Part shown: in pieces, positions 1 through 7,859 of the stretch | Numbering within the stretch: position 1 is the first letter of the stretch | Layout: the number at the start of each line of letters is the position of its first letter | Origin: an uncultured Porphyromonas sp. | GTDB taxonomy: Bacteria > Bacteroidota > Bacteroidia > Bacteroidales > Porphyromonadaceae | Direction: 5' to 3' | NCBI GenBank assembly: GCA_943912835.1 | Contig: CALTVJ010000018.1 | Span: 1 to 26,271, forward strand | Length of the DNA stretch: 26,271 nt | Translations under genes and position numbers: made by a program | Notes under the pieces: model-generated | Database searches by the model: none | The model's input: only the letters and a program-made list of their open reading frames with translations | What the model was told of the DNA's origin: nothing

Positions 1-17
1 CCATAGTACACTACTTA

Positions 18-55
18 AGGGGCTGCCACAAAATTTGCATTTTGCGACAGCCCTT
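18..55 (+). terminator. Hairpin terminator of an upstream gene (gene outside window)
   Basis: A stem-loop pairs GGGCTG (20-25) with CAGCCC (48-53). After a short mismatched section it continues as CAAAAT against ATTTTG around a four-base loop. A G-T and an A-T pair can extend the base. It lies just left of purD, so it most likely ends a transcript entering from the left. The following T-tract is weak. Confidence 0.5.
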
Positions 56-88
56 ATCTACATCAATAAAACATAAATTACTGAATCC

Positions 89-1372
89 ATGAAAATACTT
101 CTTCTTGGCTCTGGAGGACGAGAGCACGCCTTAGCTTGGCGTATAAAAGAGAGCACTCAATGCGAACAATTATTTATAGCACCAGGTAATCCTGGCATGA
201 GTACTCTAGGTCATTGCTTCAACGAAATACAAGTCAATGATTTTGCAGCCATCGCTGATTTAGTGCGTCATCATCAGATCGATTTAGTTGTTGTTGGTCC
301 AGAGGATCCACTAGTCAAAGGTATTGTTGATTACTTCAGACAAACAGAAGATCTTCATAAACTACCTATCGTAGGTCCAGATGCCTCTGGAGCAAGGCTT
401 GAGGGGAGCAAAGACTTTAGCAAGGGATTCATGCAAAAATATAATATCCCTACAGCTGCCTATCGCAGTTTTCGTCAAAACGATTTAGAGGAAGCTCTAA
501 GTTTTTTAAGAGAACTCAAAGCTCCTTATGTCCTAAAAGCTGATGGATTAGCGGCTGGAAAGGGCGTAGTTATTGCTGAAAGTTTAGCAGAAGCAGAGGA
601 AGAACTCAAAGATATGCTTGGAGGACGATTTGGGGAGGCAAGTGCTTGTGCGGTTATTGAAGAATACCTCAAAGGGATAGAATGCTCTGTCTTTGTTGCA
701 AGTGATGGTAAGAGCTATCGCATACTTCCTGTGGCAAAAGACTATAAACGTATTGGAGAGGGAGATACAGGCCCCAACACGGGAGGTATGGGATCTATAT
801 CTCCTGTATCATTTGCTGATGAACTATTCATGAGCAAAGTCGAGGAGCGTATTATCAAGCCTACAATGATGGGCTTAAACGCAGAAGGCATAGACTATCG
901 TGGCTTCATTTTCATAGGCTTAATGAATGTTGAAGGAGATCCCTATGTTATTGAATACAACTGCCGTATGGGAGACCCAGAAACAGAAAGTGTGATGCTA
1001 CGCATAGAGAGTGACTTTGTCGAACTGCTACATCGTATGGCTCAAGGCGATTTGAGAGATTACAAATTAACGGAGGACCCTCGCTGTGCAGCTACTGTCG
1101 TAATGGTCTCTGAGGGGTACCCTGGCGATTACAACAAAGGTCACGAAATGTCTCTACCAAAAGAGCTAGCTTCAGAAACCCTGCTTTTTCATGCAGGAAC
1201 GAAGTCTCAAGAAGGCAAACTTCTAACCAATGGAGGTCGTGTTATCACTGCCAGTTGCTATGGAGCGACACAAGAAGAAGCCCTACGTAGAGCTTATCAA
1301 CTTGTAGAACAAGTACAATATCAAGGCAAAACATTCCGTAGAGATATTGGACAAGACCTCTTAAATCTTTAA
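89..1372 (+). CDS. purD: Phosphoribosylamine--glycine ligase (GARS)
   Basis: This enzyme makes glycinamide ribonucleotide from phosphoribosylamine, glycine and ATP in de novo purine synthesis, in the cytoplasm. The 427-residue length is normal for stand-alone bacterial PurD. The N-terminal domain opens with LLLGSGGREHAL. The ATP-grasp core shows KADGLAAGKG (about 150-159), GPNTGGMG (228-235) and the metal-binding stretch EYNCRMGDPE (289-298). The C-terminal domain has the usual NGGRV-type strand. The ATG at 89 places the glycine-rich first strand directly at the N-terminus, as in the family. No TAnnTTTG promoter is visible in the short space before it. A strong terminator follows the stop, so purD appears to be transcribed alone or as the last gene of a unit. 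No other pur gene is in the window. Confidence 0.97.
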   Translation: MKILLLGSGGREHALAWRIKESTQCEQLFIAPGNPGMSTLGHCFNEIQVNDFAAIADLVRHHQIDLVVVGPEDPLVKGIVDYFRQTEDLHKLPIVGPDASGARLEGSKDFSKGFMQKYNIPTAAYRSFRQNDLEEALSFLRELKAPYVLKADGLAAGKGVVIAESLAEAEEELKDMLGGRFGEASACAVIEEYLKGIECSVFVASDGKSYRILPVAKDYKRIGEGDTGPNTGGMGSISPVSFADELFMSKVEERIIKPTMMGLNAEGIDYRGFIFIGLMNVEGDPYVIEYNCRMGDPETESVMLRIESDFVELLHRMAQGDLRDYKLTEDPRCAATVVMVSEGYPGDYNKGHEMSLPKELASETLLFHAGTKSQEGKLLTNGGRVITASCYGATQEEALRRAYQLVEQVQYQGKTFRRDIGQDLLNL

Positions 1373-1389
1373 GAAAGTCATTTAGTCGT

Positions 1390-1431
1390 AAAACAGAGCA
1401 TTGAGCTTTTATCAGCTCAATGCTCTGTTTT
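1390..1431 (+). terminator. Intrinsic terminator of purD
   Basis: A perfect 18-bp stem (1390-1407 with 1414-1431) closes a six-base loop and is followed by a T-rich run. It begins 18 bases after the purD stop. A minus-strand reading frame across it (to 1487) is an artefact of the inverted repeat. Confidence 0.9.
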
Positions 1432-1649
1432 TGTTTATGATCGTCTGCAATTACGTTCATCAAACTTTTGTGTAATAGAGGATTCACTTCCTTGCTATCT
1501 ATAAGCTGACTTATCTACCCAATCCCGAAAAATCCGAATCATTACCTAACATCACCTAAAGAGATATTCTTAATCTATGTAGATATATTGAGAAGCTATC
1601 AACAGCTACCAAAGGCAAATTTGAGTCCTAGTTAGGCTACAATATATCT

Positions 1650-1703
1650 TTAACTTAAAGTCGTAATAGGACTTAACTTAAAGTATCTATGAGCTTTAAG
1701 TTA
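1650..1703. repeat. Two direct and one inverted copy of TTAACTTAAAGT
   Basis: Exact direct copies lie at 1650-1661 and 1673-1684. A ten-base inverted copy lies at 1694-1703. Between the direct copies AAGTC and GACTT can pair. Regular spacing of about two helical turns would suit a protein-binding site, but the distance to the next gene (about 240 bp) is large for a simple operator. Confidence 0.5.
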
Positions 1704-1882
1704 GAGAATGGAAGAGCTTCAACTAGAAGTCCCCCAAGCCTCCAAACATAGTACTACAATGATTCGCAAAGCATCATCTAGACGAAAATATACCACACAA
1801 TCCTCGACCCAAACAAACCAACAACAATCGTCTAAATCTCAATCACCATATCGAGAGATAGTCCTATTTTGATATATTTCTC

Positions 1883-1890
1883 TAACTTTG
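1883..1890 (+). promoter_or_regulatory. Candidate -7 box TAACTTTG for the lipoprotein-recO-holB operon
   Basis: It matches the Bacteroidetes TAnnTTTG consensus 56 bases before the ATG at 1946. A TTTG occurs at 1868-1871, but the gap is shorter than the roughly 20 bases expected for a -33 element, so only the -7 part is supported. Confidence 0.5.
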
Positions 1891-1945
1891 TATCAGACTA
1901 TTTAAGTCTAAATGAATTGAGTATAAACTCTAAATACTTAAACGT

Positions 1946-2797
1946 ATGAAGAAGATTGTATTAGTGGCTTCGGCTGCCGTGTTGCTTGCAACATCTTGTG
2001 CCGAACACTCTAAAGAGTATAAAGACCTTCAAGCAAAGGTCGATTCGCTCATGCAAGTGAACGACAACTACGAAACAGATTTAGAAGAGACAGACTCTCT
2101 CGTTGCGGCTGTTATCAACAACTTCCAAGACATCAACTCTGTGGAAGGTATGATCAACATTCGCCCTGGACAAGAGTTGAGCAGCTCTCAAAAAGATCGT
2201 ATCCGAGATAATGTAAACATTATCAACGACAAATTACGTGCTAGCAGCGAAGCTCTTGAGACACTAATGAAAAAACTTGAGGCAAGTGGAGGAGACAACA
2301 AACGTCTACGCCAAACAATCAAGGCCCTACAGAAAGACCTAGAGAGTCAAAAATTGCGTATCCTTACCTTGACAGAAGAACTCAAGAGAAAAGATCTTGC
2401 TATCAATGCGCTTGACTCTATTGTAACAGGTTTGAATAACGATGTAGAACGTCTCAACGAAGCGACCTCGCGTCAAGCTGCTACTTTAGCGGCTCAAGAG
2501 CATGAACTCAATATGGTGCGCTATTGCATCGGGACTAAAGGAGACCTCAAAGATTATCGTCTCCTACAAGGAGGGAAGATTGTTACAGACAATGCCGATC
2601 TTAGCTACTTCACAAAAGCAGACCAACGTAAGCTCACACAAATACCGGTCTATGCTCGCAAAGCACAGCTATTGTCATCTCATCCCGCTTCTAGTTACGA
2701 ATTTATCGCAGATGCCGATCGTAATCTGACTCTAAACATCAAAGACCATAAGGCTTTTTGGTCTGCCTCAAAACTCCTCATTATCCAAGTAGACTAG
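1946..2797 (+). CDS. Coiled-coil lipoprotein of unknown function
   Basis: The protein of 283 residues starts with a signal peptide ending in a lipobox-like LATSC (Cys18), so it is probably lipid-anchored in the cell envelope. Residues about 22-195 are charged and heptad-like (for example the DLESQKLRILTLTEELKRKD stretch), indicating long coiled coils. Residues about 196-283 form a more globular tail with alternating polar and hydrophobic strands. I do not recognise a catalytic motif and cannot assign a function. It is the first gene of a four-gene run; the HAD gene starts 10 bases after its stop. The ATG at 1946 is chosen because it begins the signal peptide directly. It could be a structural envelope or adhesin-like protein, but this is conjecture. 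Confidence 0.85.
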   Translation: MKKIVLVASAAVLLATSCAEHSKEYKDLQAKVDSLMQVNDNYETDLEETDSLVAAVINNFQDINSVEGMINIRPGQELSSSQKDRIRDNVNIINDKLRASSEALETLMKKLEASGGDNKRLRQTIKALQKDLESQKLRILTLTEELKRKDLAINALDSIVTGLNNDVERLNEATSRQAATLAAQEHELNMVRYCIGTKGDLKDYRLLQGGKIVTDNADLSYFTKADQRKLTQIPVYARKAQLLSSHPASSYEFIADADRNLTLNIKDHKAFWSASKLLIIQVD

Positions 2798-2807
2798 GTC
2801 CTCTTAG

Positions 2808-3566
2808 ATGAAAAAAAAACTTATCCTTATTGACCTAGATGATACTCTATGGGACACTTGGGCCAATAACAAAGAAAGTCTTAAAGAACTCTATACCGCC
2901 CTCGAATGGGGGCGGTATTTTTCGTCTTTTGACACCTTTTTTGACGAATACTATTACCCTATTAATCACGAGCTCTGGCAACGCTACAACCGAGAAGAGA
3001 TAAGCAAAACAGAGCTCTCTCTAGAGCGGTTGAGACTTCCCTTCGTCAAGCTATTGAATCAAGACAAAGAGTTGAGTCAAGACTCGCTTAAAACTCTAAA
3101 TACCTTAGTCGAAGATAACGAAATCTACTGGCAATCAGCAAATGATAGCTTCTTGCGTTATATCGGCGAGAAGACAGGGCTATGTTCTGGAGCTATGCAG
3201 CTTATCAAGTATCTACATGAGAGGTACAAAGTCTGCATCTTGTCTAATGGATTTCCAGAGGTACAATACACCAAGCTAGAGACCTCTGGTCTAAGCCCGT
3301 ATGTCCATGCCGTAGTACTATCTGACGAAGTAGGATACAATAAACCCAATCCCAAAATCTTCCATTATGCCTTGAATCTATTAGGGTATACCCCATCAGA
3401 CAGCATCATGATTGGTGATAGTTGGAGCTCGGATATTGAGGGGGCTAAAAATGCCGAAATCGACAGCATTTGGTACAATCGTTACGCGCTTGAAACACCT
3501 CAAGATAGTTTGGCACACCCCATTGCCGTAGTACAAGACTTACACGAGCTACTCTCTATCCTCTGA
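2808..3566 (+). CDS. HAD-family hydrolase, YjjG/nucleotidase type
   Basis: This 252-residue cytoplasmic phosphatase belongs to the haloacid dehalogenase superfamily. Motif I is DLDDT (9-13) with the nucleophile and acid aspartates. Motif II is the serine of LSNGF (S146). Motif III is the lysine in YNKPNPKIF (K179). Motif IV is GDSWSSD (203-209). A helical cap lies between motifs I and II. The overall layout resembles YjjG-like noncanonical pyrimidine nucleotidases; the substrate cannot be read from sequence. It lies 10 bases after the lipoprotein gene, and recO starts one base after its stop, so it is almost certainly co-transcribed with both. A terminator-like hairpin lies inside its codons about 29-37. 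Confidence 0.9.
   Translation: MKKKLILIDLDDTLWDTWANNKESLKELYTALEWGRYFSSFDTFFDEYYYPINHELWQRYNREEISKTELSLERLRLPFVKLLNQDKELSQDSLKTLNTLVEDNEIYWQSANDSFLRYIGEKTGLCSGAMQLIKYLHERYKVCILSNGFPEVQYTKLETSGLSPYVHAVVLSDEVGYNKPNPKIFHYALNLLGYTPSDSIMIGDSWSSDIEGAKNAEIDSIWYNRYALETPQDSLAHPIAVVQDLHELLSIL
2893..2922 (+). other. Terminator-like hairpin inside the HAD coding sequence
   Basis: A perfect nine-base GC-rich stem (ATACCGCCC at 2893-2901, GGGCGGTAT at 2910-2918) has an eight-base loop and is followed directly by TTTTT, then CGTCTTTT. It sits about 85 bases into an intact reading frame. The shape is that of an intrinsic terminator; whether it acts as one is unknown. Confidence 0.5.
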
Positions 3567-3567
3567 T

Positions 3568-4323
3568 ATGCAAATACAGAGCAAAGCTATCGTATTACAT
3601 CGTACTGCTTACAACGACAAATATCAAATCGCCCATCTATACACAGAGGAGTACGGTCGCTTAGGTGTCTTACTACCGCTTGGACGCTCCAAAAGAGCGC
3701 AGCGAGATGCCATCATCTGTTCTCCTCTGGCAGAAATCGAATTTGTCGGAGAACTCAAACAAGGCAAACAACTGGCTCGTCTTATAGAGCTACGTCTCTA
3801 TAGACCTAACTATGCTATTCAACAGACTCCCATTAAATGTAGCCAAGGGATTTTCATTAGCGAATTGCTGTATCGTGTCTTGATCCAAGACATAGCCGAT
3901 CATGCTTTGTATCATTTCATTGCCGAGTCTTTGCAAGTCCTACATCACATTGAGCGAGGAGTAGCTAACTTTTATCTATGTTTCACCTACCGCCTACTCT
4001 TCTATCTCGCTATTGAACCTACTATTGATCCTGCCAGTAGCTCTTTGTATCAATGGTTTGACCTAGGCGAAGCTCAATTTACCAACTCTCCCAATCTATC
4101 ATCACAGATGATACCTCCTCATCTCTGTGCAGGATTGTGTCAGTTCAGTCGTATGACTTACGCTAATATGCATATCTTTGCGTACAATAGAGAGGATAGA
4201 GCTGTCATCATAGACTATTTGTTGCTGTACTATCGTCTACATTTACCACAATTTGGAACGATTAAATCTTTAGAAGTTTTAAGGAGTTCTGCGAAATGTT
4301 CATTGCCTCCGAAGGCACAATAA
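3568..4323 (+). CDS. recO: DNA repair protein RecO
   Basis: RecO works with RecR and RecF to load RecA on SSB-coated single-stranded DNA and to anneal strands. The 251-residue protein begins with the typical RecO OB-fold pattern: SKAIVLHRTAYNDKYQIAHL, then a GRLGVLLPLGRSK segment. A helical C-terminal domain follows. The four-cysteine zinc site found in some RecO proteins is not evident, which is common in Bacteroidetes. The ATG at 3568 lies one base after the HAD stop, indicating translational coupling. holB follows after 13 bases. Confidence 0.92.
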   Translation: MQIQSKAIVLHRTAYNDKYQIAHLYTEEYGRLGVLLPLGRSKRAQRDAIICSPLAEIEFVGELKQGKQLARLIELRLYRPNYAIQQTPIKCSQGIFISELLYRVLIQDIADHALYHFIAESLQVLHHIERGVANFYLCFTYRLLFYLAIEPTIDPASSSLYQWFDLGEAQFTNSPNLSSQMIPPHLCAGLCQFSRMTYANMHIFAYNREDRAVIIDYLLLYYRLHLPQFGTIKSLEVLRSSAKCSLPPKAQ

Positions 4324-4336
4324 TCATCGTATCGCT

Positions 4337-5485
4337 ATGTATTTTCGTAATATCGTTGGGCAAGAAATAGCCAAAGATGAGTTAAGACGGAGCTTTGCTT
4401 CAGGAGTCATACCGCATGCACGCCTTTTTGTTGGCGAAGATGGTATGGGAGCTTTAGGTTTGGCATACGCCTATGCCAGATACATCAACTGCCAATCACC
4501 CAGCCGAGAAGATAGTTGCGGCACTTGCCCCTCTTGTCTCCGATATGATAGCTATGCAGCTCAAGACTTGATATTTCTCTTCCCTATTGTAAACGTTTCA
4601 TCTCGCAATCTATGCGAAGACGAATTGCCCCATTGGCGACAGTTCCTCTCCATGGGAGCACATACTCGCTATAGTGATTGGTTGGAATTGCAAGGAGGAG
4701 AGACCAAACGCCTATCTATCTTTGCCCGAGAAGGAGAAAGACTCATGCAACGGCTCAGCTATCAAATAGCCGAGAGCAAGTACCGTATCGTCTTAATTTG
4801 GCTACCCGAACGCATGAATGAAGCTCTTGGGAACAAGCTCCTAAAATTAACAGAAGAGCCTCCTGAGCGCACTTTGATTTTAATGATTAGTGAGGATGAA
4901 AGTTCTGTCCTTGGGACATTGCGTAGCCGTATGCAAACCCTCCATTTACGCCCTCTAGCAGAGCAGACCATTGCCAGTGCCCTCTCTGATGTCACGACGA
5001 CGAAAGCGCAAGCCAATGCACTAGATTCAGCGCATCTTGCAGGAGGGAACTACCGCACGGCATTAGATGATTATTTAGGGAAAAGTCATAGCGAAGACGA
5101 ACATCTACAACTATTCAAAAGAATACTTCGTGCAACGGTGAATGCTCAACCTGCAGAGAATAAACCCTTAGTTGAAGACATCAGTAAACTAAGTCGAGAA
5201 GAGCAAATAGGACTCCTACAATACATGGCTCATCTCTTTAGAGAGATATTTGTAGCCAACCTAGAGGTTACAAAGCTGAACTATATGCGTGATGTAGAGC
5301 GTCCCATAGCCGATTACATTAAGGCCTGCCTCAACGAACGCAACCTAGGCACAATACAGAGCGAAATCGACTTAGCTGTACGGCACATTAGCCAAAACGT
5401 CAATAGCAAAATGGTATTCTTTGACCTTCTGCTTCGACTGACAGCAGCCTTAGCCTCAGAGTATAAACGTCTAGGGATTCGTTAA
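4337..5485 (+). CDS. holB: DNA polymerase III delta-prime subunit-like clamp-loader protein
   Basis: The 382-residue protein is a AAA+ clamp-loader subunit. It opens with FRNIVGQEIAKDELRRSF, as in DnaX/HolB proteins. The P-loop position reads GEDGMGALGLA (about 33-43), without the GKT/GKS lysine, which fits the non-ATPase delta-prime subunit. A zinc-finger set C52, C61, C64 and C67 follows. The sensor region reads LLKLTEEPPERTLILM, and the SRC-like motif appears as LRSRMQTL. It is the last gene of the lipoprotein-HAD-recO-holB run. Its last 15 bases overlap the end of the convergent acetyltransferase gene, and no clear terminator separates them. Confidence 0.9.
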   Translation: MYFRNIVGQEIAKDELRRSFASGVIPHARLFVGEDGMGALGLAYAYARYINCQSPSREDSCGTCPSCLRYDSYAAQDLIFLFPIVNVSSRNLCEDELPHWRQFLSMGAHTRYSDWLELQGGETKRLSIFAREGERLMQRLSYQIAESKYRIVLIWLPERMNEALGNKLLKLTEEPPERTLILMISEDESSVLGTLRSRMQTLHLRPLAEQTIASALSDVTTTKAQANALDSAHLAGGNYRTALDDYLGKSHSEDEHLQLFKRILRATVNAQPAENKPLVEDISKLSREEQIGLLQYMAHLFREIFVANLEVTKLNYMRDVERPIADYIKACLNERNLGTIQSEIDLAVRHISQNVNSKMVFFDLLLRLTAALASEYKRLGIR

Positions 5486-6043
5486 GCAGTAGATTCGCTC
5501 GTATATTTTTCTTTTTAGACTAGTGTATTCGTCCGCTCCATAATCCTCGGTTGAGAGCAAATGCATAGGGACAAAGTCTAAATGGTCTTGATACGGGGGC
5601 TGTGCATAACTATAAGGCAGGATTTTGAAGCCTAAGTCTTCGTAAAAGCGAATGCGCCTTGAGGCATTGGGACTACTCTCAGCAAGCTCACACTCCAAGA
5701 CTATCGGCAGAGATGAGATGGACTCAAGGAGTTGTTTCATAATGATAGAGCCATAACCTCTCCCTCGATAGCGAGGGTCAATGACAAAATGTTCGACAAA
5801 AGCAAAGTCTTCAAAACACCATAAAGTCAAGAACCCTACAAGCGCTTCGCCTATTCTCGCTGTTTCGCTCTCCACTCCCTCCAAATAAATGAGTTTAAGT
5901 TGTAATCCCATAGGAGGTGTATCAAAAACCTCATGCTCGCAACGTCGCTCCTCTTCTGGGAAGCTCGCTCTATATAGGTCTTTAAGGTATCTGCGTTCTG
6001 CTATATTGGGGAGTTGCTCCCTAAGACTGATTTGAGATATCAT
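5471..6043 (-). CDS. GNAT-family N-acetyltransferase
   Basis: This 190-residue protein has the GNAT acetyl-CoA site VIDPRYRGRGYGSIIMKQLL (motif A with the R/Q-x-x-G-x-G/A pattern). After it comes a CEL-type strand and the RRIRFYEDLGFK motif B segment. The substrate is unknown; small-molecule or protein amines are typical. I place the start at the ATG (6043). A GTG two codons upstream (6049) directly abuts the cbiJD stop and is an alternative. It is the last gene of the minus-strand run from the aminotransferase. Its 3' end overlaps holB by 15 bases on the opposite strand. Confidence 0.85.
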   Translation of the reverse strand: MISQISLREQLPNIAERRYLKDLYRASFPEEERRCEHEVFDTPPMGLQLKLIYLEGVESETARIGEALVGFLTLWCFEDFAFVEHFVIDPRYRGRGYGSIIMKQLLESISSLPIVLECELAESSPNASRRIRFYEDLGFKILPYSYAQPPYQDHLDFVPMHLLSTEDYGADEYTSLKRKIYERIYCLTNP

Positions 6044-6049
6044 CAACAC

Positions 6050-7852
6050 TTACATTTTGTAACGGATATTACCTTCATCATCAATAAGTAAGACTGTCAA
6101 AGTGCTCTGAGGGACTAGCTTCTTAGACGTTTGATAACAATCCCTAAGGATACGCTTCATCATCAAATCTACATCATCTACAGACAGTTCAGTCCAAAGC
6201 TCTCTAGCCAAGGTAATACGCTCAATGAGGTCGTGACAGTCTGAGCTACATCCCTCCTCTGTGGCAATACGATGCAAGAAATCTTTGTTCATCGTTACTT
6301 TCTTGCTGTGCGTATCTAGGTTCCCCTCAGCAAGCTTAACTGCCTTACCCAGCATAATCCCCATAATCACGTTAGGTACTTGGCATTCTGCAAGCTTCTG
6401 AAGCGTTTCCCCTATAAAATTGCCATACTGTACAAAACTTTGAGGAGGAAGATCCGGATAAGCAGCTCGCAAATACTTCTCGCTCTTAGCTCCACTATTG
6501 ATAACAATGGTATCGGCACCAAGAGCTAGTGCGACATCAGCCTGTCTAACGATAGAGGCGATAAAGGCTTCAAGCGAAAAAGGCTTCACAACCCCCGAAG
6601 TACCAATAATAGAGATACCACCGACAATACCTAAGCGTGGGTTAAATGTCTTCTCGGCAAGCTCTCGTCCCTTAGGGAGAGATATTGTAATATCTACACC
6701 AGTATCTGGATAGTAACGTCGTACTGCCTCGGTCATCATACGTCGTGGCGTTGCATTGATAGCTGGCTCACCAATCTCAATCCCAAGACCAGGAAGTGTG
6801 ACAATACCTACTCCTTCGCCAGGCAGAAAGTGGATTTCATTCCCCCCATTCAAACGAACCTCACTCCATATCTCAGCTCCTTGTGTGACATCGGGGTCAT
6901 CTCCACTACGTTTGCGCATCATCGCTTTGTAGCCATGCTCTGTTTTTTCGACAGCATCAATTGGGAGAATTACTTGTTCCCCAGAAGGGAGATAGACCTC
7001 CACCTCTTGTACAAACTCTCCACGCTGGAGCGCAATAAGCGCAGCAGTAGTCGCCGCTGTGGCTGTTGAACCTGTCGTATATCCCGTTTTAAGTGGATAA
7101 AAATCAGGGACAAGCTCTTCTATCTTTTTGCGTAATCCTACGGGACCATACACGTTCTGATAATGCTCAGGGAGTTTAGGTCGCTTAAGTACATAGATAG
7201 GTATCCCTGCACGCAAAGCAGGAGCCAACTTCTCATCGAAGTAACCACTTGTACCGCTATCTTTGGTAATAACCGCATCAGGTTTAATACGCTCCAAAAT
7301 CTCTTCATCATTTTGCTCTTGTCCTAATTGCCAATACAGCAAACGCTCTCTTGGAAAGCCCTCGGCATCACTCTTTTCGTGAGAGTCATCTCGATCCAAG
7401 ATGCGGAAATAACTCTCATGCTTCGACCAAAAAGGTTTAAGCGGTTTAATCGTATTTACCCCAGTGAGTGCTAACAAACGATGACAAGGCTGTGCCTCCA
7501 GCTTGGCAATCATATCGGGATAGCTCTCGCACTCAATAATCCCTTCGGGCTTTGGAGGATAGGTACGTTCGTAACGAACAACTGGTGTTTTCGTCCGTTG
7601 CGTTGCCAGACCAATCGTTTCATGCAAGACCGCAGCAAAGGGGTGTGCTGCATCTATCACCAAACGAATATCTTTCTCTTGAATGAACTCTACCAGCATT
7701 TCTTCGGTCATAGCTCCCGTAACCCGTAAGCCGTGTACGAAATCTACTTCCTGCAAATCTCCTTTCGTTGAGTAATAGTACTCTTTACCGCTCTCATCAA
7801 GGACTCGCGTAGTCATACGCCCTTCTGTTGTTCCTCCAAAGACTAGTATCAT
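6050..7852 (-). CDS. cbiJD: Fused precorrin-6x reductase (CbiJ/CobK) and cobalt-precorrin-5B C1-methyltransferase (CbiD)
   Basis: This 600-residue bifunctional enzyme belongs to the corrin-ring part of anaerobic cobalamin synthesis. Residues 1 to about 245 are CbiJ-like: ILVFGGTTEGR at the N-terminus, DAAHPFA (about 68-74), and TKDSGTSGYFDEKLAPA (about 197-213). Residues about 252-600 are CbiD-like, starting at LKTGYTTGSTATAATTAA, with a later LPGLGIEIGEPAINATPRRM segment. The usual CbiD GYTTGTCA motif carries Ser-Thr here instead of Thr-Cys. The gene starts 7 bases after the tsaC stop, and the acetyltransferase gene abuts its own stop. No other cobalamin gene and no recognisable cobalamin riboswitch lies in the window, so partner genes must be elsewhere or missing. 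Confidence 0.92.
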   Translation of the reverse strand: MILVFGGTTEGRMTTRVLDESGKEYYYSTKGDLQEVDFVHGLRVTGAMTEEMLVEFIQEKDIRLVIDAAHPFAAVLHETIGLATQRTKTPVVRYERTYPPKPEGIIECESYPDMIAKLEAQPCHRLLALTGVNTIKPLKPFWSKHESYFRILDRDDSHEKSDAEGFPRERLLYWQLGQEQNDEEILERIKPDAVITKDSGTSGYFDEKLAPALRAGIPIYVLKRPKLPEHYQNVYGPVGLRKKIEELVPDFYPLKTGYTTGSTATAATTAALIALQRGEFVQEVEVYLPSGEQVILPIDAVEKTEHGYKAMMRKRSGDDPDVTQGAEIWSEVRLNGGNEIHFLPGEGVGIVTLPGLGIEIGEPAINATPRRMMTEAVRRYYPDTGVDITISLPKGRELAEKTFNPRLGIVGGISIIGTSGVVKPFSLEAFIASIVRQADVALALGADTIVINSGAKSEKYLRAAYPDLPPQSFVQYGNFIGETLQKLAECQVPNVIMGIMLGKAVKLAEGNLDTHSKKVTMNKDFLHRIATEEGCSSDCHDLIERITLARELWTELSVDDVDLMMKRILRDCYQTSKKLVPQSTLTVLLIDDEGNIRYKM

Positions 7853-7859
7853 CGGCTAT

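Larger units (their letters stand above)
1432..1945. other. AT-rich intergenic region, no gene seen
   Basis: This is about 510 bases with no reading frame that looks like a protein and no tRNA-like fold that I recognise. It holds two exact copies of TTAACTTAAAGT (1650-1661 and 1673-1684, 23 bp apart) and an inverted partial copy CTTTAAGTTA (1694-1703). Near the right end is a candidate -7 box for the lipoprotein operon. It is unusually long for this otherwise compact region. Confidence 0.6.

Noticed and set aside
1245..1487. Minus-strand 80-codon frame across the purD end and terminator
   Set aside because: It overlaps purD and the terminator hairpin and has no protein-like motif.
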